Part shown: positions 1-8,603 of the stretch, piece after piece
Position numbering within the stretch: position 1 is the stretch's first letter
How the letters are laid out: each line of letters begins with the position of its first letter
Assembly (NCBI GenBank): GCA_044433065.1
Contig: JAWXUA010000012.1
Location: 1-33,635 of the forward strand
From: Nitratidesulfovibrio sp044433065
GTDB lineage: Bacteria > Desulfobacterota > Desulfovibrionia > Desulfovibrionales > Desulfovibrionaceae
Length of the DNA stretch: 33,635 nucleotides
Direction: 5' to 3'
Made by a program: the position numbers and the translations under genes
Notes under the pieces: generated by a model
Seen by the model: the letters and a program-made list of their open reading frames with translations, nothing else
Database searches by the model: none
Told to the model about the DNA's origin: nothing

Positions 1-1
1 C

Positions 2-130
2 ACCTTCCAAGGTGCGCTTGGCCTCGGCTTTGCTAAGGACGCTTGCAATGTAAGCCTCAACTACACCCTTGACCTTTCCGAAAACGTGGAAAGCCATGGT
101 GTTAGTGTGAACTTGCGTTACGAATTCTAA
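2..130 (+). CDS. Autotransporter beta-barrel, C-terminal end only (partial)
   Basis: The window opens inside a coding frame that ends at a TAA at 128-130. The 42 visible residues are the last strands of an outer-membrane beta-barrel and finish in NLRYEF, an aromatic-terminated signature typical of proteins inserted by the BAM complex. The segment is nearly identical, in protein and in DNA, to the end of the complete autotransporter at 787-4647, so the two genes are tandem paralogues. The passenger and start codon lie upstream of the window. Function beyond surface display cannot be judged. Confidence 0.85.
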   Translation, partial: TFQGALGLGFAKDACNVSLNYTLDLSENVESHGVSVNLRYEF

Positions 131-147
131 ATAGTAGATATACAAAT

Positions 148-197
148 AAAACGCGCCCTGCTGTGACCTTTATGGTGACAGTGGGGCGCGTTTTTTT
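148..197 (+). terminator. Rho-independent terminator of the partial autotransporter gene
   Basis: A GC-rich inverted repeat (AACGCGCCC at the left, GGGGCGCGTT at the right, with an inner CTGT/ACAG pair) is followed by a run of seven T at 191-197. It begins 18 bases after the stop codon, so it should end the upstream transcript. Confidence 0.85.
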
Positions 198-652
198 GTG
201 GTATGGCTTTCGGCTTATTAGTATACTTCAAAAAGTTTTTCCAAGGAATTATCATTCTATAGCATGTATTTGTGAGGAAAATTTCTATTTCTAGCCGTAC
301 TTTTATGGTTCTGTGGCGATTTTATTATAGTAATTCTATAGTACACAAAAAAATATTCTTGTATTTTATATAAATATGTATCTTATTTTTACGAAAGATT
401 TTTCCTGCAACATACAATTTCTACTATTTTGCGTTGCATATTTATCATTATTTATATTTAATTTATATGGAATTAACGCATATTTTTTTATTACTACACT
501 AGAAAAAAGAAACATCATATACATTATAAATATAAAATATCATTTTTTTTTACACATTGCACTTGTGTCTATACAGTATGCTGTGGTGCTTTGTTTAAAA
601 AATAGATTGAGCACTCAATCGTATTTGTAGTGCAGCTAAACCTGTGTGGTCA
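198..652. other. AT-rich intergenic stretch without a recognisable gene
   Basis: About 450 bases of very AT-rich DNA separate the terminator of the first autotransporter gene from the promoter region of the second. An 84-codon open frame (376-630) is present but has no Shine-Dalgarno sequence and encodes a low-complexity F/I/Y/L-rich peptide, so I treat it as chance. No RNA gene was recognised. Confidence 0.5.
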
Positions 653-681
653 TGATTTTTACAAGATTGGCAAAGTATAAT
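653..681 (+). promoter_or_regulatory. Possible promoter of the autotransporter gene
   Basis: A perfect TATAAT (676-681) lies about 105 bases upstream of the ATG at 787. The hexamer at -35 spacing (653-658, TGATTT) is poor, so this rests mainly on the -10 match. It would give a leader of roughly 100 nt containing the hairpin at 734-760. Confidence 0.3.
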
Positions 682-733
682 CAGTGCCCAAAATAGCCCA
701 CGTGTACATTATTTTTTTAAGCTGCTACGTTAC

Positions 734-760
734 TAATAACTTTTTGAGGAAAGGTTATTA
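734..760 (+). promoter_or_regulatory. Leader hairpin upstream of the autotransporter start
   Basis: TAATAAC (734-740) and GTTATTA (754-760) are perfect inverted repeats. The stem is extended inward by TTT/AAA across one bulged G. It ends 13 bases before the Shine-Dalgarno sequence TTGGAGA (774-780). It could act on mRNA stability or translation, or be a dyad operator; the sequence does not decide which. Confidence 0.4.
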
Positions 761-786
761 ACATCTTTAATTATTGGAGAAAAATC

Positions 787-3700
787 ATGACTATGTCTCG
801 CAACGCTGTGGGCAACTTGATTGCTCGGTACAAAAAGGTCTTACAAAATTGTTCTTTGATGAATGTGTTTGGTTCCTTGGCTGCGGCCACCGTTTTGTCT
901 GGCGCTCTTGTGCTTGGTGGTGCGACTGGGGCTTTGGCGGTGACGGATTATTATGCTGTTGAGTCAGGTACTACAGACTCTACTGCAACACTTAGCGAAG
1001 CAGTAAACCGTCTTTATCTTGGACAAGAAATTACGGACGTTGACGCTGATTTTACTATTGAAATCACCACGTCTGAAGTTGTAATGACTAGTGGTGCTGT
1101 AATTGAATATGATGTCTATTTGGGGAACTACTACAATGACTCTGATAAGTCTCAGGGAGTGTCAAGTATTGGCAGTTCACATCTTATTGTAGAGGGTGGT
1201 GAATTTGATAATGGGGCGTATATTTATGCTAGAGGGAACTATTCTTCTTATTCTAGTCTTTTTTGGGACGATACAATTACAGAGGCAAAGGTGACCTTTG
1301 TAGGTGAATCTGGTACTGGTGAAGAAGCGACTTCTGGCTACACAAATCTGTATGATGGTTATAGTGGATTAAAAATTTATAATGAAGGTAAAGCAAAATC
1401 CTCCACGACTTCTGCTGGTGTGACGACGTATGACTATAGTCTAATGGCTGACTCCTTTATCCTCGAATTTGGCACAACAGGCGAAAATGGTGTCGCGTAT
1501 ATCGGTGATTTTAATGCTACATTGAACTGCGTAAACTACGTAACAGTGAATGAAGGTTCAGACGTTACTATGACACTGCCAACGTTTAATTGGTATGCAA
1601 ATCACTACAAAGATGGCGCAGGCACCTTGCACATTGCTGGGGATGGTTTTTATTTTTGGGGTGCTAGTTTTTCTATCTTAGAGGGCACGCTTGATATTGA
1701 AAATGGATGGAAATTTGGAGCTGAAGGCACACAAGGAGTGGATGCTCTTGTTGTAGCCAGTGGCGTAACCTTGAAAGTTGGTGGAGAGCTTAACTTAGCT
1801 GAAACGTATTGGGACCAAGCAATCAGTATTTCAGGTGTTCTTGAAGCTGGTAGCGTTGTACAAATTGATGGTAATAATGCTACATTCAACATCGAAAATG
1901 GTGGCTCGTTTACAACCTCAAGCTTTATTGCAACAGGTGAAATGGCGTTGAACGTCAATGCTGGCGGTAGTGCAAGCATTGATACATTCACGCTGACAGA
2001 CGGGTATGCACAAACAATCAGCACAGGCCAATTGGTCATTACGAGTGCTGATGATGCAAGCTTTGGTGACGCAAGCAACGGTGTTTTGACTGTTGGCACG
2101 CTGACCCTTGTGGATGATGCAACCATCACATTATATTACACTGAATTCCAAGCTAGCGATGTGGATACAACACAAGCCGCTATTGCAGCTGTTGCTGATG
2201 GCAGTGATGACTTTACAGTACAGCTTATCGGCACATTGGTTGACGCATCTGGTATTGCGGCAGATTTGGCAGCCACTGCTGGCACCGACGGTACAATCCA
2301 AGCCACAGATGACTCTGTGTATTCTAACGATGGCAGCACCTTTGCTACGGGCAATAGCTTGAGCGTTGATGCAAGCAGCGTGACTGCTGGCAGCGACTCC
2401 ACCGCTTCCCTTACATCAAGCACCAGCGGCCTTGGCACCGTGAAAGACGTGGTCGTGGATACAGGTGACTCCACTGCCACAAGTGTTGACGTGAAGCTCA
2501 CGGGTGGCACAACCACGCTTGTGGGCGACGGTACGGGTGCTTTGCTGAGTGCATCAAACGAAAGTGGCACTACAGTATCAACAAGCCTTACCGTTACTAA
2601 TAATTCTACCTTGAATGTTGGCGTTACTGATAACCTCAATGCCCAAGGCGGTTCACTCGAAAGCGTGACCGTTGGTGAGGGTAGCGGCGATGGCGCGACC
2701 TTCAATGTCAATACAGCTTCGGCTACCATTGAGTTTTTAACGGCCAATGCAACGGCGCAAATCAATGTCCTCAATTCCTCGCTTGTTGCTGAGACGTACA
2801 AGAGTGAAGCAGGTTCCATTCTTTTCATTGACCCTGCTTACGTGCAAATCAAAGATGTCGTCAACGCGTCTTTTGAAGGTACTACCCTTGTTTCTGCTGG
2901 TTCTGTACTGGCCTTGGGCGATAGCGATATTGCGTACTGGCAAGAGCTTGTGGAGGCCGCTGGGTATGCAACTGCAGATTTAGATACAGGCTTCACCGTT
3001 GGTACTGCACAAAGTGCTATCATTATTTCAGGTACAGCGCTTGATCTTGGCGAATCAGGTTCGCTTATTGTGGATGCTGATGTTGATAATACTGGTGCTA
3101 TTACTGGTGTTGGCACCATAGCGGATGGCGCAGCTTATTTCGGCGATGATTCTTTGTGCATCATTGACATGAGCGCGTGGAGCACCACTGACGCTGCATT
3201 GACCGCATCGACCATTACAACCGCTGAAGGCGCAAAACTGCTTGTGACTACGACGGGCGCGACCTTAACTGAAGGTGAGGATGGTGAAAGCACTGCAACC
3301 ATTAAGATTGCAAGTGGCACCGCTGCTAGCGACGCTGTTACTATTGCAACCGACTCTTGGGGCAATGGTGAAGATGGCGTCGACACCGACACCATCTTCC
3401 TTGACAATGCCTTCATGGAAGTGACGTCTGTAACTAAGGAAGACTCTTCCTACTCCATCACCATTGGTCAAGTTGACGCAAGCGATGCTTTGGGCGTGAA
3501 CCTTGATTCTGGTCTTGCTGCACTCATCGATAATGCTATCGCTTCTGGTGTTGACTCTGCCGGTATTGACTTCATTAAGGACGCCTCCAACCAAGACAAT
3601 GGCGACGTCATCATCGAAGGCGCAACCAAGCTCGCTGCCAACGCTGCTGTTGTCCCAGGGCTCAGCTCTGTCAATGCGGCCGCTGCTGCAAACATGGGCG

Positions 3701-4647
3701 CCCGTACCACCATCGTTCCACAGGCCAAGGCAACTGCCGCTGCGGATAGCTCCAACTGGCTTGCTATGAACGGCGACGGCGCAATTCTGCCAACTGCTGA
3801 TGGTGGCAACATGGCCCAAGGCTTCGGCATTTGGTTCATGCCTATGTACAACCACACGAGCGCCGACGGCTTCAAGTCCGGTAGTTACAACTATGGTTAC
3901 GACACCGACATCGTGGGCGCGACCCTTGGCGCGGACTACACCTTTGCTAGCGATTTGCGCCTCGGCCTCGCGTTCAACGTTGGTTCCGGTAGCTCCAAGA
4001 GCACTGGCGACTTCGCAACCACCGAAAATGATTTCGACTATGTTGGCGTAAGTGTCTATGGTGCCAAGCATTTTGATGCACTGGGCCTTTCCTTCGACAT
4101 GGGTTACACCGCGAGCGAAAACGAGATGGTGCAGGACGCTACCGACGGCGACCTCTATGGCGACGCGGACGCATCCTTGTTCACTGTGGGCGTGAAGGCT
4201 GAATACCTCATTCCGCTGGATAGCTTCAATGTGACTCCATACGCTGGTCTGCGCTTCAACTACTACGATGTTGACGCCTACGATACCAAACAAAATGGTG
4301 ATGCTTTGTTCAGCACGGCGAGCGGCGACAACACCGTTTGGGAAATTCCTGTGGGCGTAACCTTCGACACCACGACCAAAGTTGGCTCTTGGGATATGAC
4401 TCCAAGCCTCGGCCTCGGCGTGAAGTTTGCCATGGGTGACCTCGATGCTGACCAAGAAGTGAGCATCGCTGGCGACGCTGGCAGCGTAGTGCTGTCCTCC
4501 GAAGTTGCTGACGAAGTGACCTTCCAAGGTGCGCTTGGTCTTGGCTTTGCAAAGGAGAATTGCACCATCGGTTTGAACTACACCCTTGACCTCTCCGAAA
4601 ACGTGGAAAGCCATGGTGTGAGTGTGAACTTGCGTTACGAATTCTAG
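787..4647 (+). CDS. Autotransporter outer-membrane protein (type Va secretion)
   Basis: This 1286-residue protein has classic autotransporter layout. An extended signal sequence (basic start, long hydrophobic stretch, predicted cleavage after ALA at residue 51) leads into a long Gly/Ser/Thr/Asp/Ala-rich passenger (about 52-1000) with the repetitive short strands expected of a beta-helix. A beta-barrel follows from about residue 1010 (GFGIWFMPMYN) to the terminal NLRYEF. The start ATG follows TTGGAGA with a 6-base gap. The passenger should be displayed or released at the cell surface; no protease triad or named adhesin motif was recognised. Its first ~250 codons are visibly more AT-rich than the barrel region. 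The final 43 codons repeat those of the gene at 2-130, which marks a tandem family. Confidence 0.92.
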   Translation: MTMSRNAVGNLIARYKKVLQNCSLMNVFGSLAAATVLSGALVLGGATGALAVTDYYAVESGTTDSTATLSEAVNRLYLGQEITDVDADFTIEITTSEVVMTSGAVIEYDVYLGNYYNDSDKSQGVSSIGSSHLIVEGGEFDNGAYIYARGNYSSYSSLFWDDTITEAKVTFVGESGTGEEATSGYTNLYDGYSGLKIYNEGKAKSSTTSAGVTTYDYSLMADSFILEFGTTGENGVAYIGDFNATLNCVNYVTVNEGSDVTMTLPTFNWYANHYKDGAGTLHIAGDGFYFWGASFSILEGTLDIENGWKFGAEGTQGVDALVVASGVTLKVGGELNLAETYWDQAISISGVLEAGSVVQIDGNNATFNIENGGSFTTSSFIATGEMALNVNAGGSASIDTFTLTDGYAQTISTGQLVITSADDASFGDASNGVLTVGTLTLVDDATITLYYTEFQASDVDTTQAAIAAVADGSDDFTVQLIGTLVDASGIAADLAATAGTDGTIQATDDSVYSNDGSTFATGNSLSVDASSVTAGSDSTASLTSSTSGLGTVKDVVVDTGDSTATSVDVKLTGGTTTLVGDGTGALLSASNESGTTVSTSLTVTNNSTLNVGVTDNLNAQGGSLESVTVGEGSGDGATFNVNTASATIEFLTANATAQINVLNSSLVAETYKSEAGSILFIDPAYVQIKDVVNASFEGTTLVSAGSVLALGDSDIAYWQELVEAAGYATADLDTGFTVGTAQSAIIISGTALDLGESGSLIVDADVDNTGAITGVGTIADGAAYFGDDSLCIIDMSAWSTTDAALTASTITTAEGAKLLVTTTGATLTEGEDGESTATIKIASGTAASDAVTIATDSWGNGEDGVDTDTIFLDNAFMEVTSVTKEDSSYSITIGQVDASDALGVNLDSGLAALIDNAIASGVDSAGIDFIKDASNQDNGDVIIEGATKLAANAAVVPGLSSVNAAAAANMGARTTIVPQAKATAAADSSNWLAMNGDGAILPTADGGNMAQGFGIWFMPMYNHTSADGFKSGSYNYGYDTDIVGATLGADYTFASDLRLGLAFNVGSGSSKSTGDFATTENDFDYVGVSVYGAKHFDALGLSFDMGYTASENEMVQDATDGDLYGDADASLFTVGVKAEYLIPLDSFNVTPYAGLRFNYYDVDAYDTKQNGDALFSTASGDNTVWEIPVGVTFDTTTKVGSWDMTPSLGLGVKFAMGDLDADQEVSIAGDAGSVVLSSEVADEVTFQGALGLGFAKENCTIGLNYTLDLSENVESHGVSVNLRYEF

Positions 4648-4670
4648 GATTAGTTGATATTGTGACTATT

Positions 4671-4700
4671 GGGGAGGGCTTCGGTCCTTCCCCTTTTTTT
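4671..4700 (+). terminator. Rho-independent terminator of the autotransporter gene
   Basis: GGGGAGGG at 4671-4678 pairs with CCTTCCCC at 4686-4693 (one G-T wobble) and is followed by seven T. It starts 23 bases after the TAG stop. The minus-strand side lacks a T run, so it works only for the plus-strand gene. Confidence 0.88.
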
Positions 4701-4782
4701 GTGCTGTGGGGGGATGGGAGAGAAGAGGAAGGCAAAAGCAAAAGGGAGTCTGCTAAATATTTCTCTCATACACACTCATCAA

Positions 4783-6597
4783 TTACTTTTGACGCAATAA
4801 CAAAAACAAGAATATGGCTGTAATCCCTGCAACACCTGCAAGGACGGTAGATATCCACGGCGTAAAGCATGCAATAGCGGCGCAGAAGAGCACTAGACGC
4901 ACAGATGCAGAAAGTAAACGTCCGCCCCAACCTTGCACACTGGCGGCAAAGGCAATGCTGCCCATGACAATTCCTAGCAAATAATAGAGCAAAGAGCTTT
5001 TATCACCTTGCAACAACAATGATGGTGTATACACGAAGCTGTAGGGAATCATGTACGCAACAATGCCCAAAAGCGAAGCTCGCAGGCCCACCCTAAATCC
5101 TGATGTCTGCGCGATGCCACCAGCGGTCATGGCTGCAAGGCATACTGGTGGCGTCAAGTCGGCCATAATGCCAAAAAAGAAGACGAACATATGCGCAGCT
5201 ATGGGTAAAACCCCCATGCCCATCAGTGTTGGAGCGAGTAAAGTACTGGTAATAATGTAGTTTGCTGTGGATGGGAGGCCCATGCCTAGGAGCAAGCACG
5301 TGAGCATGGTGAGCACTAAGGTTGGGAACAAGGCACCACCAGACCACGAAAGAATGTTGGTTGCAATGACGGATGCGAATGATGTCAGTGTTGCAGAGCC
5401 AATGATAAGGCCAACCAAGGAGCAGGCTAAGGCGATGGGGAGGGCTGCTTTGGCACCTTCAATGCAACCTTGTTCTATCTCTCGTATGGTAGACATAATT
5501 CTTTTGGGATTACGCATAAGAACTATGGCCAAAAGGGATACAATGCCCCAAAATCCAGCTGTTAAAGGTGTGTAGTGCTCAAGTAAAAAGTAGACAATGA
5601 CAATGATTGGTATGAGAAGGACACCTTGTTGAATAAAAACTTCTTTCACTGACAATGATGTTGCAACGCCATGCATATTCTTTTTCTTTGCATAAAAGTG
5701 CACATTAAAAATAAGTGCTGCGTAGAATGCAATAGCTGGAATAAGCGCTGCAGTGGTGACTTCCATATACGAGATATTAAGAAACTGCGCCATAATAAAC
5801 GCGCTTGCACCCATAATAGGTGGCATAAGTTGTCCACCAGTTGATGCACAGGCTTCAACAGCGGCTGAAAAGGTACGTGAATAGCCATTACGTATCATCA
5901 TGGGGATAGTTATAGTGCCTGTTGTAGCAACATTGCCAATAGATGAGCCACTAATGGTGCCCATCATGGCTGATGCAGTCACAGCGACAAGGGCTGGACC
6001 GCTTGAAGCACGACCAGCAAGAGCAAGTGCGAGATCATTAAAGAGACGTGAACCGCCAGTACTATTGAGCAGTGCACCAAAGAGAACAAACAGAAAGACA
6101 AATGTAGATGAAACACCTAAGGCAATGCCAAAAACACCTTCTGTTGTAAGGTACATATGCTGCACCATTCGCGTGATAGAGTAGCCACGATGGATAAAGT
6201 CCCCTGGTGCATAGCGGCCAAAATAGACATAGAGAAGGAAAAATATGGCGAGGCATGGTAATACAGGGCCTAAAACACGCCAGCCCATGTAGATGAGGGA
6301 GAGAAGCAGAATGCCTGCGAGAATAAGTTCGTATTCTAAAGGCGATGCCGCGCGTTCTGCAATGTCACTGTGGAATAAGGCCACATAAAAGGCCGCGCCG
6401 CCAGCCACTAAGGCGAAAAGCCAGTCAATGGCCCGTTCTTTTTTGGGCATGACTAAGGCCATGGCCACAAGGGCGAAACCTAAGTGTATGGAGCGATGTA
6501 CTTCTGTGGGCAACAAGCCAAAACCCATGGAGTATAAATGATATCCAACCATAGCGAGGAACCAAAACCACAGGAAATGTTTTCTAATGTTATGCAT
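4783..6597 (-). CDS. TRAP transporter permease, fused DctQ-DctM (4TM/12TM fusion type)
   Basis: The 604-residue, highly hydrophobic protein combines a short DctQ-like 4-helix part (about residues 1-120) with a DctM-like large permease. The DctM part shows family motifs such as the SGS-containing segment TVTASAMMGTISGSSIGN-like around residue 215, GASAFIMAQF and the GMGLPSTANYI segment. This fused form is typical of TAXI-type TRAP systems, which import organic acids or amino-acid-like solutes using a sodium or proton gradient. It sits downstream of the TAXI receptor gene on the same strand and is separated from it by a terminator-like hairpin. The start ATG at 6597 has a GAG-type ribosome site. 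The substrate cannot be read from sequence. Confidence 0.93.
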   Translation of the reverse strand: MHNIRKHFLWFWFLAMVGYHLYSMGFGLLPTEVHRSIHLGFALVAMALVMPKKERAIDWLFALVAGGAAFYVALFHSDIAERAASPLEYELILAGILLLSLIYMGWRVLGPVLPCLAIFFLLYVYFGRYAPGDFIHRGYSITRMVQHMYLTTEGVFGIALGVSSTFVFLFVLFGALLNSTGGSRLFNDLALALAGRASSGPALVAVTASAMMGTISGSSIGNVATTGTITIPMMIRNGYSRTFSAAVEACASTGGQLMPPIMGASAFIMAQFLNISYMEVTTAALIPAIAFYAALIFNVHFYAKKKNMHGVATSLSVKEVFIQQGVLLIPIIVIVYFLLEHYTPLTAGFWGIVSLLAIVLMRNPKRIMSTIREIEQGCIEGAKAALPIALACSLVGLIIGSATLTSFASVIATNILSWSGGALFPTLVLTMLTCLLLGMGLPSTANYIITSTLLAPTLMGMGVLPIAAHMFVFFFGIMADLTPPVCLAAMTAGGIAQTSGFRVGLRASLLGIVAYMIPYSFVYTPSLLLQGDKSSLLYYLLGIVMGSIAFAASVQGWGGRLLSASVRLVLFCAAIACFTPWISTVLAGVAGITAIFLFLLLRQK

Positions 6598-6644
6598 TGT
6601 GACTCTTTTTGTATGTAGTATACAAAATAATTAGATGAATATGG

Positions 6645-6675
6645 TCAAAAAAAGGAGAGCTGTCAGCTCTCCTTG
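6645..6675 (-). terminator. Intergenic terminator/attenuator between TAXI receptor and permease
   Basis: On the minus strand a perfect 10-bp stem (arms 6665-6674 and 6652-6661) with a 3-base loop is followed by a T run (complement of 6647-6653). It stands just after the receptor stop codon and before the permease start, so it should end part of the transcripts and give more receptor than permease. Confidence 0.85.
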
Positions 6676-6701
6676 TATTTCAAACTGCTTTACAATGAAT
6701 A

Positions 6702-7652
6702 TTATTCCATTGCGCCAATTTCTTTGTAGTAACGTATAGCACCTTCATGCAAAGGTACAGACAAAGCATTGAGGTTTTTTGGGTCCATAGACTTCATATG
6801 AGGTACAGCAAGTACAAGACTTTCTTTATCAGCATACAAAGCCTTTGTCATGGTGTACACAAGGTCTGCATCCATGTCTTCATGCACAGTAAGCATGTTC
6901 CAGCTTGCATAGCATTGGATTTCTTTCTCTTGGCCTTTGTAGGTATTTGCAGGCATGGTGAATGGTTTCCAAGCAGGAATGCTTTGAAGTACTGTATTCA
7001 TAACGTCAGTTGGCACGTCAATAAAGGAAACAAGGTCAAGCGTTGTAATTTCAATCATGCCAGGAACGCCCAAAGAACCAACGAAAATAGCTGCATCGAT
7101 GCGTTTATCCATGAAAGCTTTGGCTGTATCGGCAATGCTCAAGCGTTCAGGGCTAATGTCTTTCAGGTCGATGTCAGCTGTGGTCAAGAGTTGCGTTGCG
7201 ATGAGTTCGGTACCGCTGGATACTGCGCCGATGGAAACGCGCTTACCGCGAAGGTCGTCAAGGCAGGTGATGCCGCTATCTTTGGCGATAACGATTTGTG
7301 CGGCTTCTGGGAAGAGGGGAACCATGGCGCGGATGAATGGTTGTGGCTTGCCTTCGTAGCGGCCTTCGCCATGCAGCGCTGTGTAGGCTGTGCCGTCCAT
7401 GAATGCGATATCTGCTTCTTTGTCACCCATGAGCTGAACATTGTTCACGCTACCGCCAGATGTTTGCACACTGACTTTTACGTCGGCAATGGTGCTTTCC
7501 CAGATCTTAGCCATGGAGATGCCAGCTGGGTAGTACGAGCCAGATGTACTTGCAGTTGCGATATTGATGAAGGTTGGGGCCTTTGCGAAGGCTGTTGTAG
7601 TGCCTAAAAGCAATGTAGACGCAGCGCAAAGGAGAAGCTTTTTTACATTCAT
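6702..7652 (-). CDS. TAXI-family TRAP transporter solute-binding protein
   Basis: The 316-residue periplasmic receptor has a signal peptide (MNVKKLLLCAASTLLLGTTTAFA, cleavage about residue 23). The TAXI hallmark follows at once: INIATASTSGSYYPAG, then the segment with QTSGGSVNNVQLM and the later AVSSGTELIA motif. TAXI receptors bind the solute and hand it to the fused DctQM permease encoded just downstream. The frame is open for 48 further codons upstream, but the ATG at 7652 is preferred because it begins the signal peptide and follows AAGGAT. The substrate is unknown; TAXI systems studied elsewhere take up glutamate/2-oxoglutarate-like or other organic anions. Confidence 0.93.
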   Translation of the reverse strand: MNVKKLLLCAASTLLLGTTTAFAKAPTFINIATASTSGSYYPAGISMAKIWESTIADVKVSVQTSGGSVNNVQLMGDKEADIAFMDGTAYTALHGEGRYEGKPQPFIRAMVPLFPEAAQIVIAKDSGITCLDDLRGKRVSIGAVSSGTELIATQLLTTADIDLKDISPERLSIADTAKAFMDKRIDAAIFVGSLGVPGMIEITTLDLVSFIDVPTDVMNTVLQSIPAWKPFTMPANTYKGQEKEIQCYASWNMLTVHEDMDADLVYTMTKALYADKESLVLAVPHMKSMDPKNLNALSVPLHEGAIRYYKEIGAME

Positions 7653-8024
7653 GGGAATATCCTTAGATAAAATGAGTTGACATGCGACATATATACTATG
7701 CCATTTAAATGCATTCAAACGAGCATGGTGAATTATGATCACTGAAACAAGCCACATGTAATAAAAATCGCGTAATAATACAGCATAATTACGCAAAATT
7801 ATATGAGCATTAGTACTCTACTATATGTCACTTGCAGTCAAATAGATTATTTTGATATATTTATTACGTTATTATTATAAATCATGATAGCTTAAGTATG
7901 AAAATTTGCTTCATCTGGATTTTTTATGACAAACCCTTTTCCCTTTACACCTGTATGAAGCAGGACTACAAAAGGCTCTCTGGTCGCGCTACGCCTTTAG
8001 GCCATGCTCATGGTCATCAATCCA
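7653..8024. other. Intergenic region upstream of the TRAP operon
   Basis: About 370 bases separate two divergent genes. The part next to the TAXI gene (7790-7900) is very AT-rich and should hold that operon's promoter. No -35/-10 pair stands out enough to call. The part nearer 8000 contains a short inverted repeat (AAAGGC/GCCTTT, about 7971-7998). No coding or RNA gene was recognised. Confidence 0.4.
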
Positions 8025-8067
8025 GTCTAAAGCTGCAATCCGGTCCAAAGCTTTAATCATGTCCAAA
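8025..8067 (+). repeat. 18-bp tandem repeat before the AbrB-like gene
   Basis: GTCTAAAGCTGCAATC (8025-8040) and GTCCAAAGCTTTAATC (8043-8058) are near-identical units at 18-base spacing. A third partial unit, GTCCAAA, starts at 8061, again 18 bases on. The last unit runs into the ribosome-binding region of the gene at 8081. Confidence 0.6.
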
Positions 8068-8080
8068 AAAGAGGTTGCCC

Positions 8081-8587
8081 ATGAACAATATGGCCCAAAT
8101 GGGTGTTTTTATTACAGGTGGCGTTGCTGGTGGCTTGCTCATGCATCAGACCAAACTGCCAGCTGGAGCGTTGCTTGGAGCTCTGTTGGGCGGCATTGCG
8201 TGCAAGTTTTTGGTGAAGCAAGGTGTGGCTTTGCCCGACAATTGGCAATTGGTTTTGCAAATTTTTATTGGCCTGACCATCGCAAGCAAATTTGAAGTGG
8301 AAATGCTGGCCATATTAAAGCCGCTCTTACTGCCCATTTTGCTTTCAGCCATGGCCCTTATTGCCACTGGCCTAGCCTCCACCGTCCTGCTTGTTAAATT
8401 GGGCCTTCTGGACTCGGGTACAGCATACCTAGCCACAAGCCCAGGGGCCATGTCTGTGCTGGTTGGCGTTGCATCGAGCATGGATGTCAACGCACCTGTA
8501 ACTGTAGTTTTCCACCTAGCACGCATTATGATGATTGTGGTCAGTGCGCCATTTGTGGTCAAGCTGTTGCGGTACTTATTGCATTGA
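8081..8587 (+). CDS. AbrB-type membrane protein, single-repeat (half-length) form
   Basis: The 168-residue hydrophobic protein matches one repeat of the AbrB/'AbrB duplication' membrane family. The signature is LPAGALLGALLGG near the start, then a short helix series, LATSPGAMSVLVGVA in the second half, and a terminal HLARIMMIVVSAPFVVKLL. Most family members carry two such repeats in about 350 residues; this one has only one and no partner gene is visible, so it may assemble as a dimer. The ATG at 8081 is chosen because GAGG (8071-8074) lies six bases before it; a TTG two codons upstream is an alternative. The family is sometimes labelled ammonia monooxygenase or regulator, but it is an integral membrane protein of unproven transport function. 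Confidence 0.8.
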   Translation: MNNMAQMGVFITGGVAGGLLMHQTKLPAGALLGALLGGIACKFLVKQGVALPDNWQLVLQIFIGLTIASKFEVEMLAILKPLLLPILLSAMALIATGLASTVLLVKLGLLDSGTAYLATSPGAMSVLVGVASSMDVNAPVTVVFHLARIMMIVVSAPFVVKLLRYLLH

Positions 8588-8603
8588 TGGGTGTACTGTA
8601 CGC

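Noticed and set aside
376..630. 84-codon frame in the AT-rich spacer before the autotransporter
   Set aside because: It has no ribosome site, encodes low-complexity hydrophobic and aromatic sequence, and its composition is the same as the surrounding non-coding DNA.
3265..4614. 449-codon minus-strand frame under the autotransporter
   Set aside because: It lies antisense to the conserved beta-barrel coding region, where biased codon use keeps the opposite strand open; the product resembles no protein family and has no ribosome site.
6747..7607. 286-codon plus-strand frame opposite the TAXI receptor gene
   Set aside because: It is antisense to a clear TAXI gene with signal peptide and family motifs; the translated product is Cys/His-rich noise.
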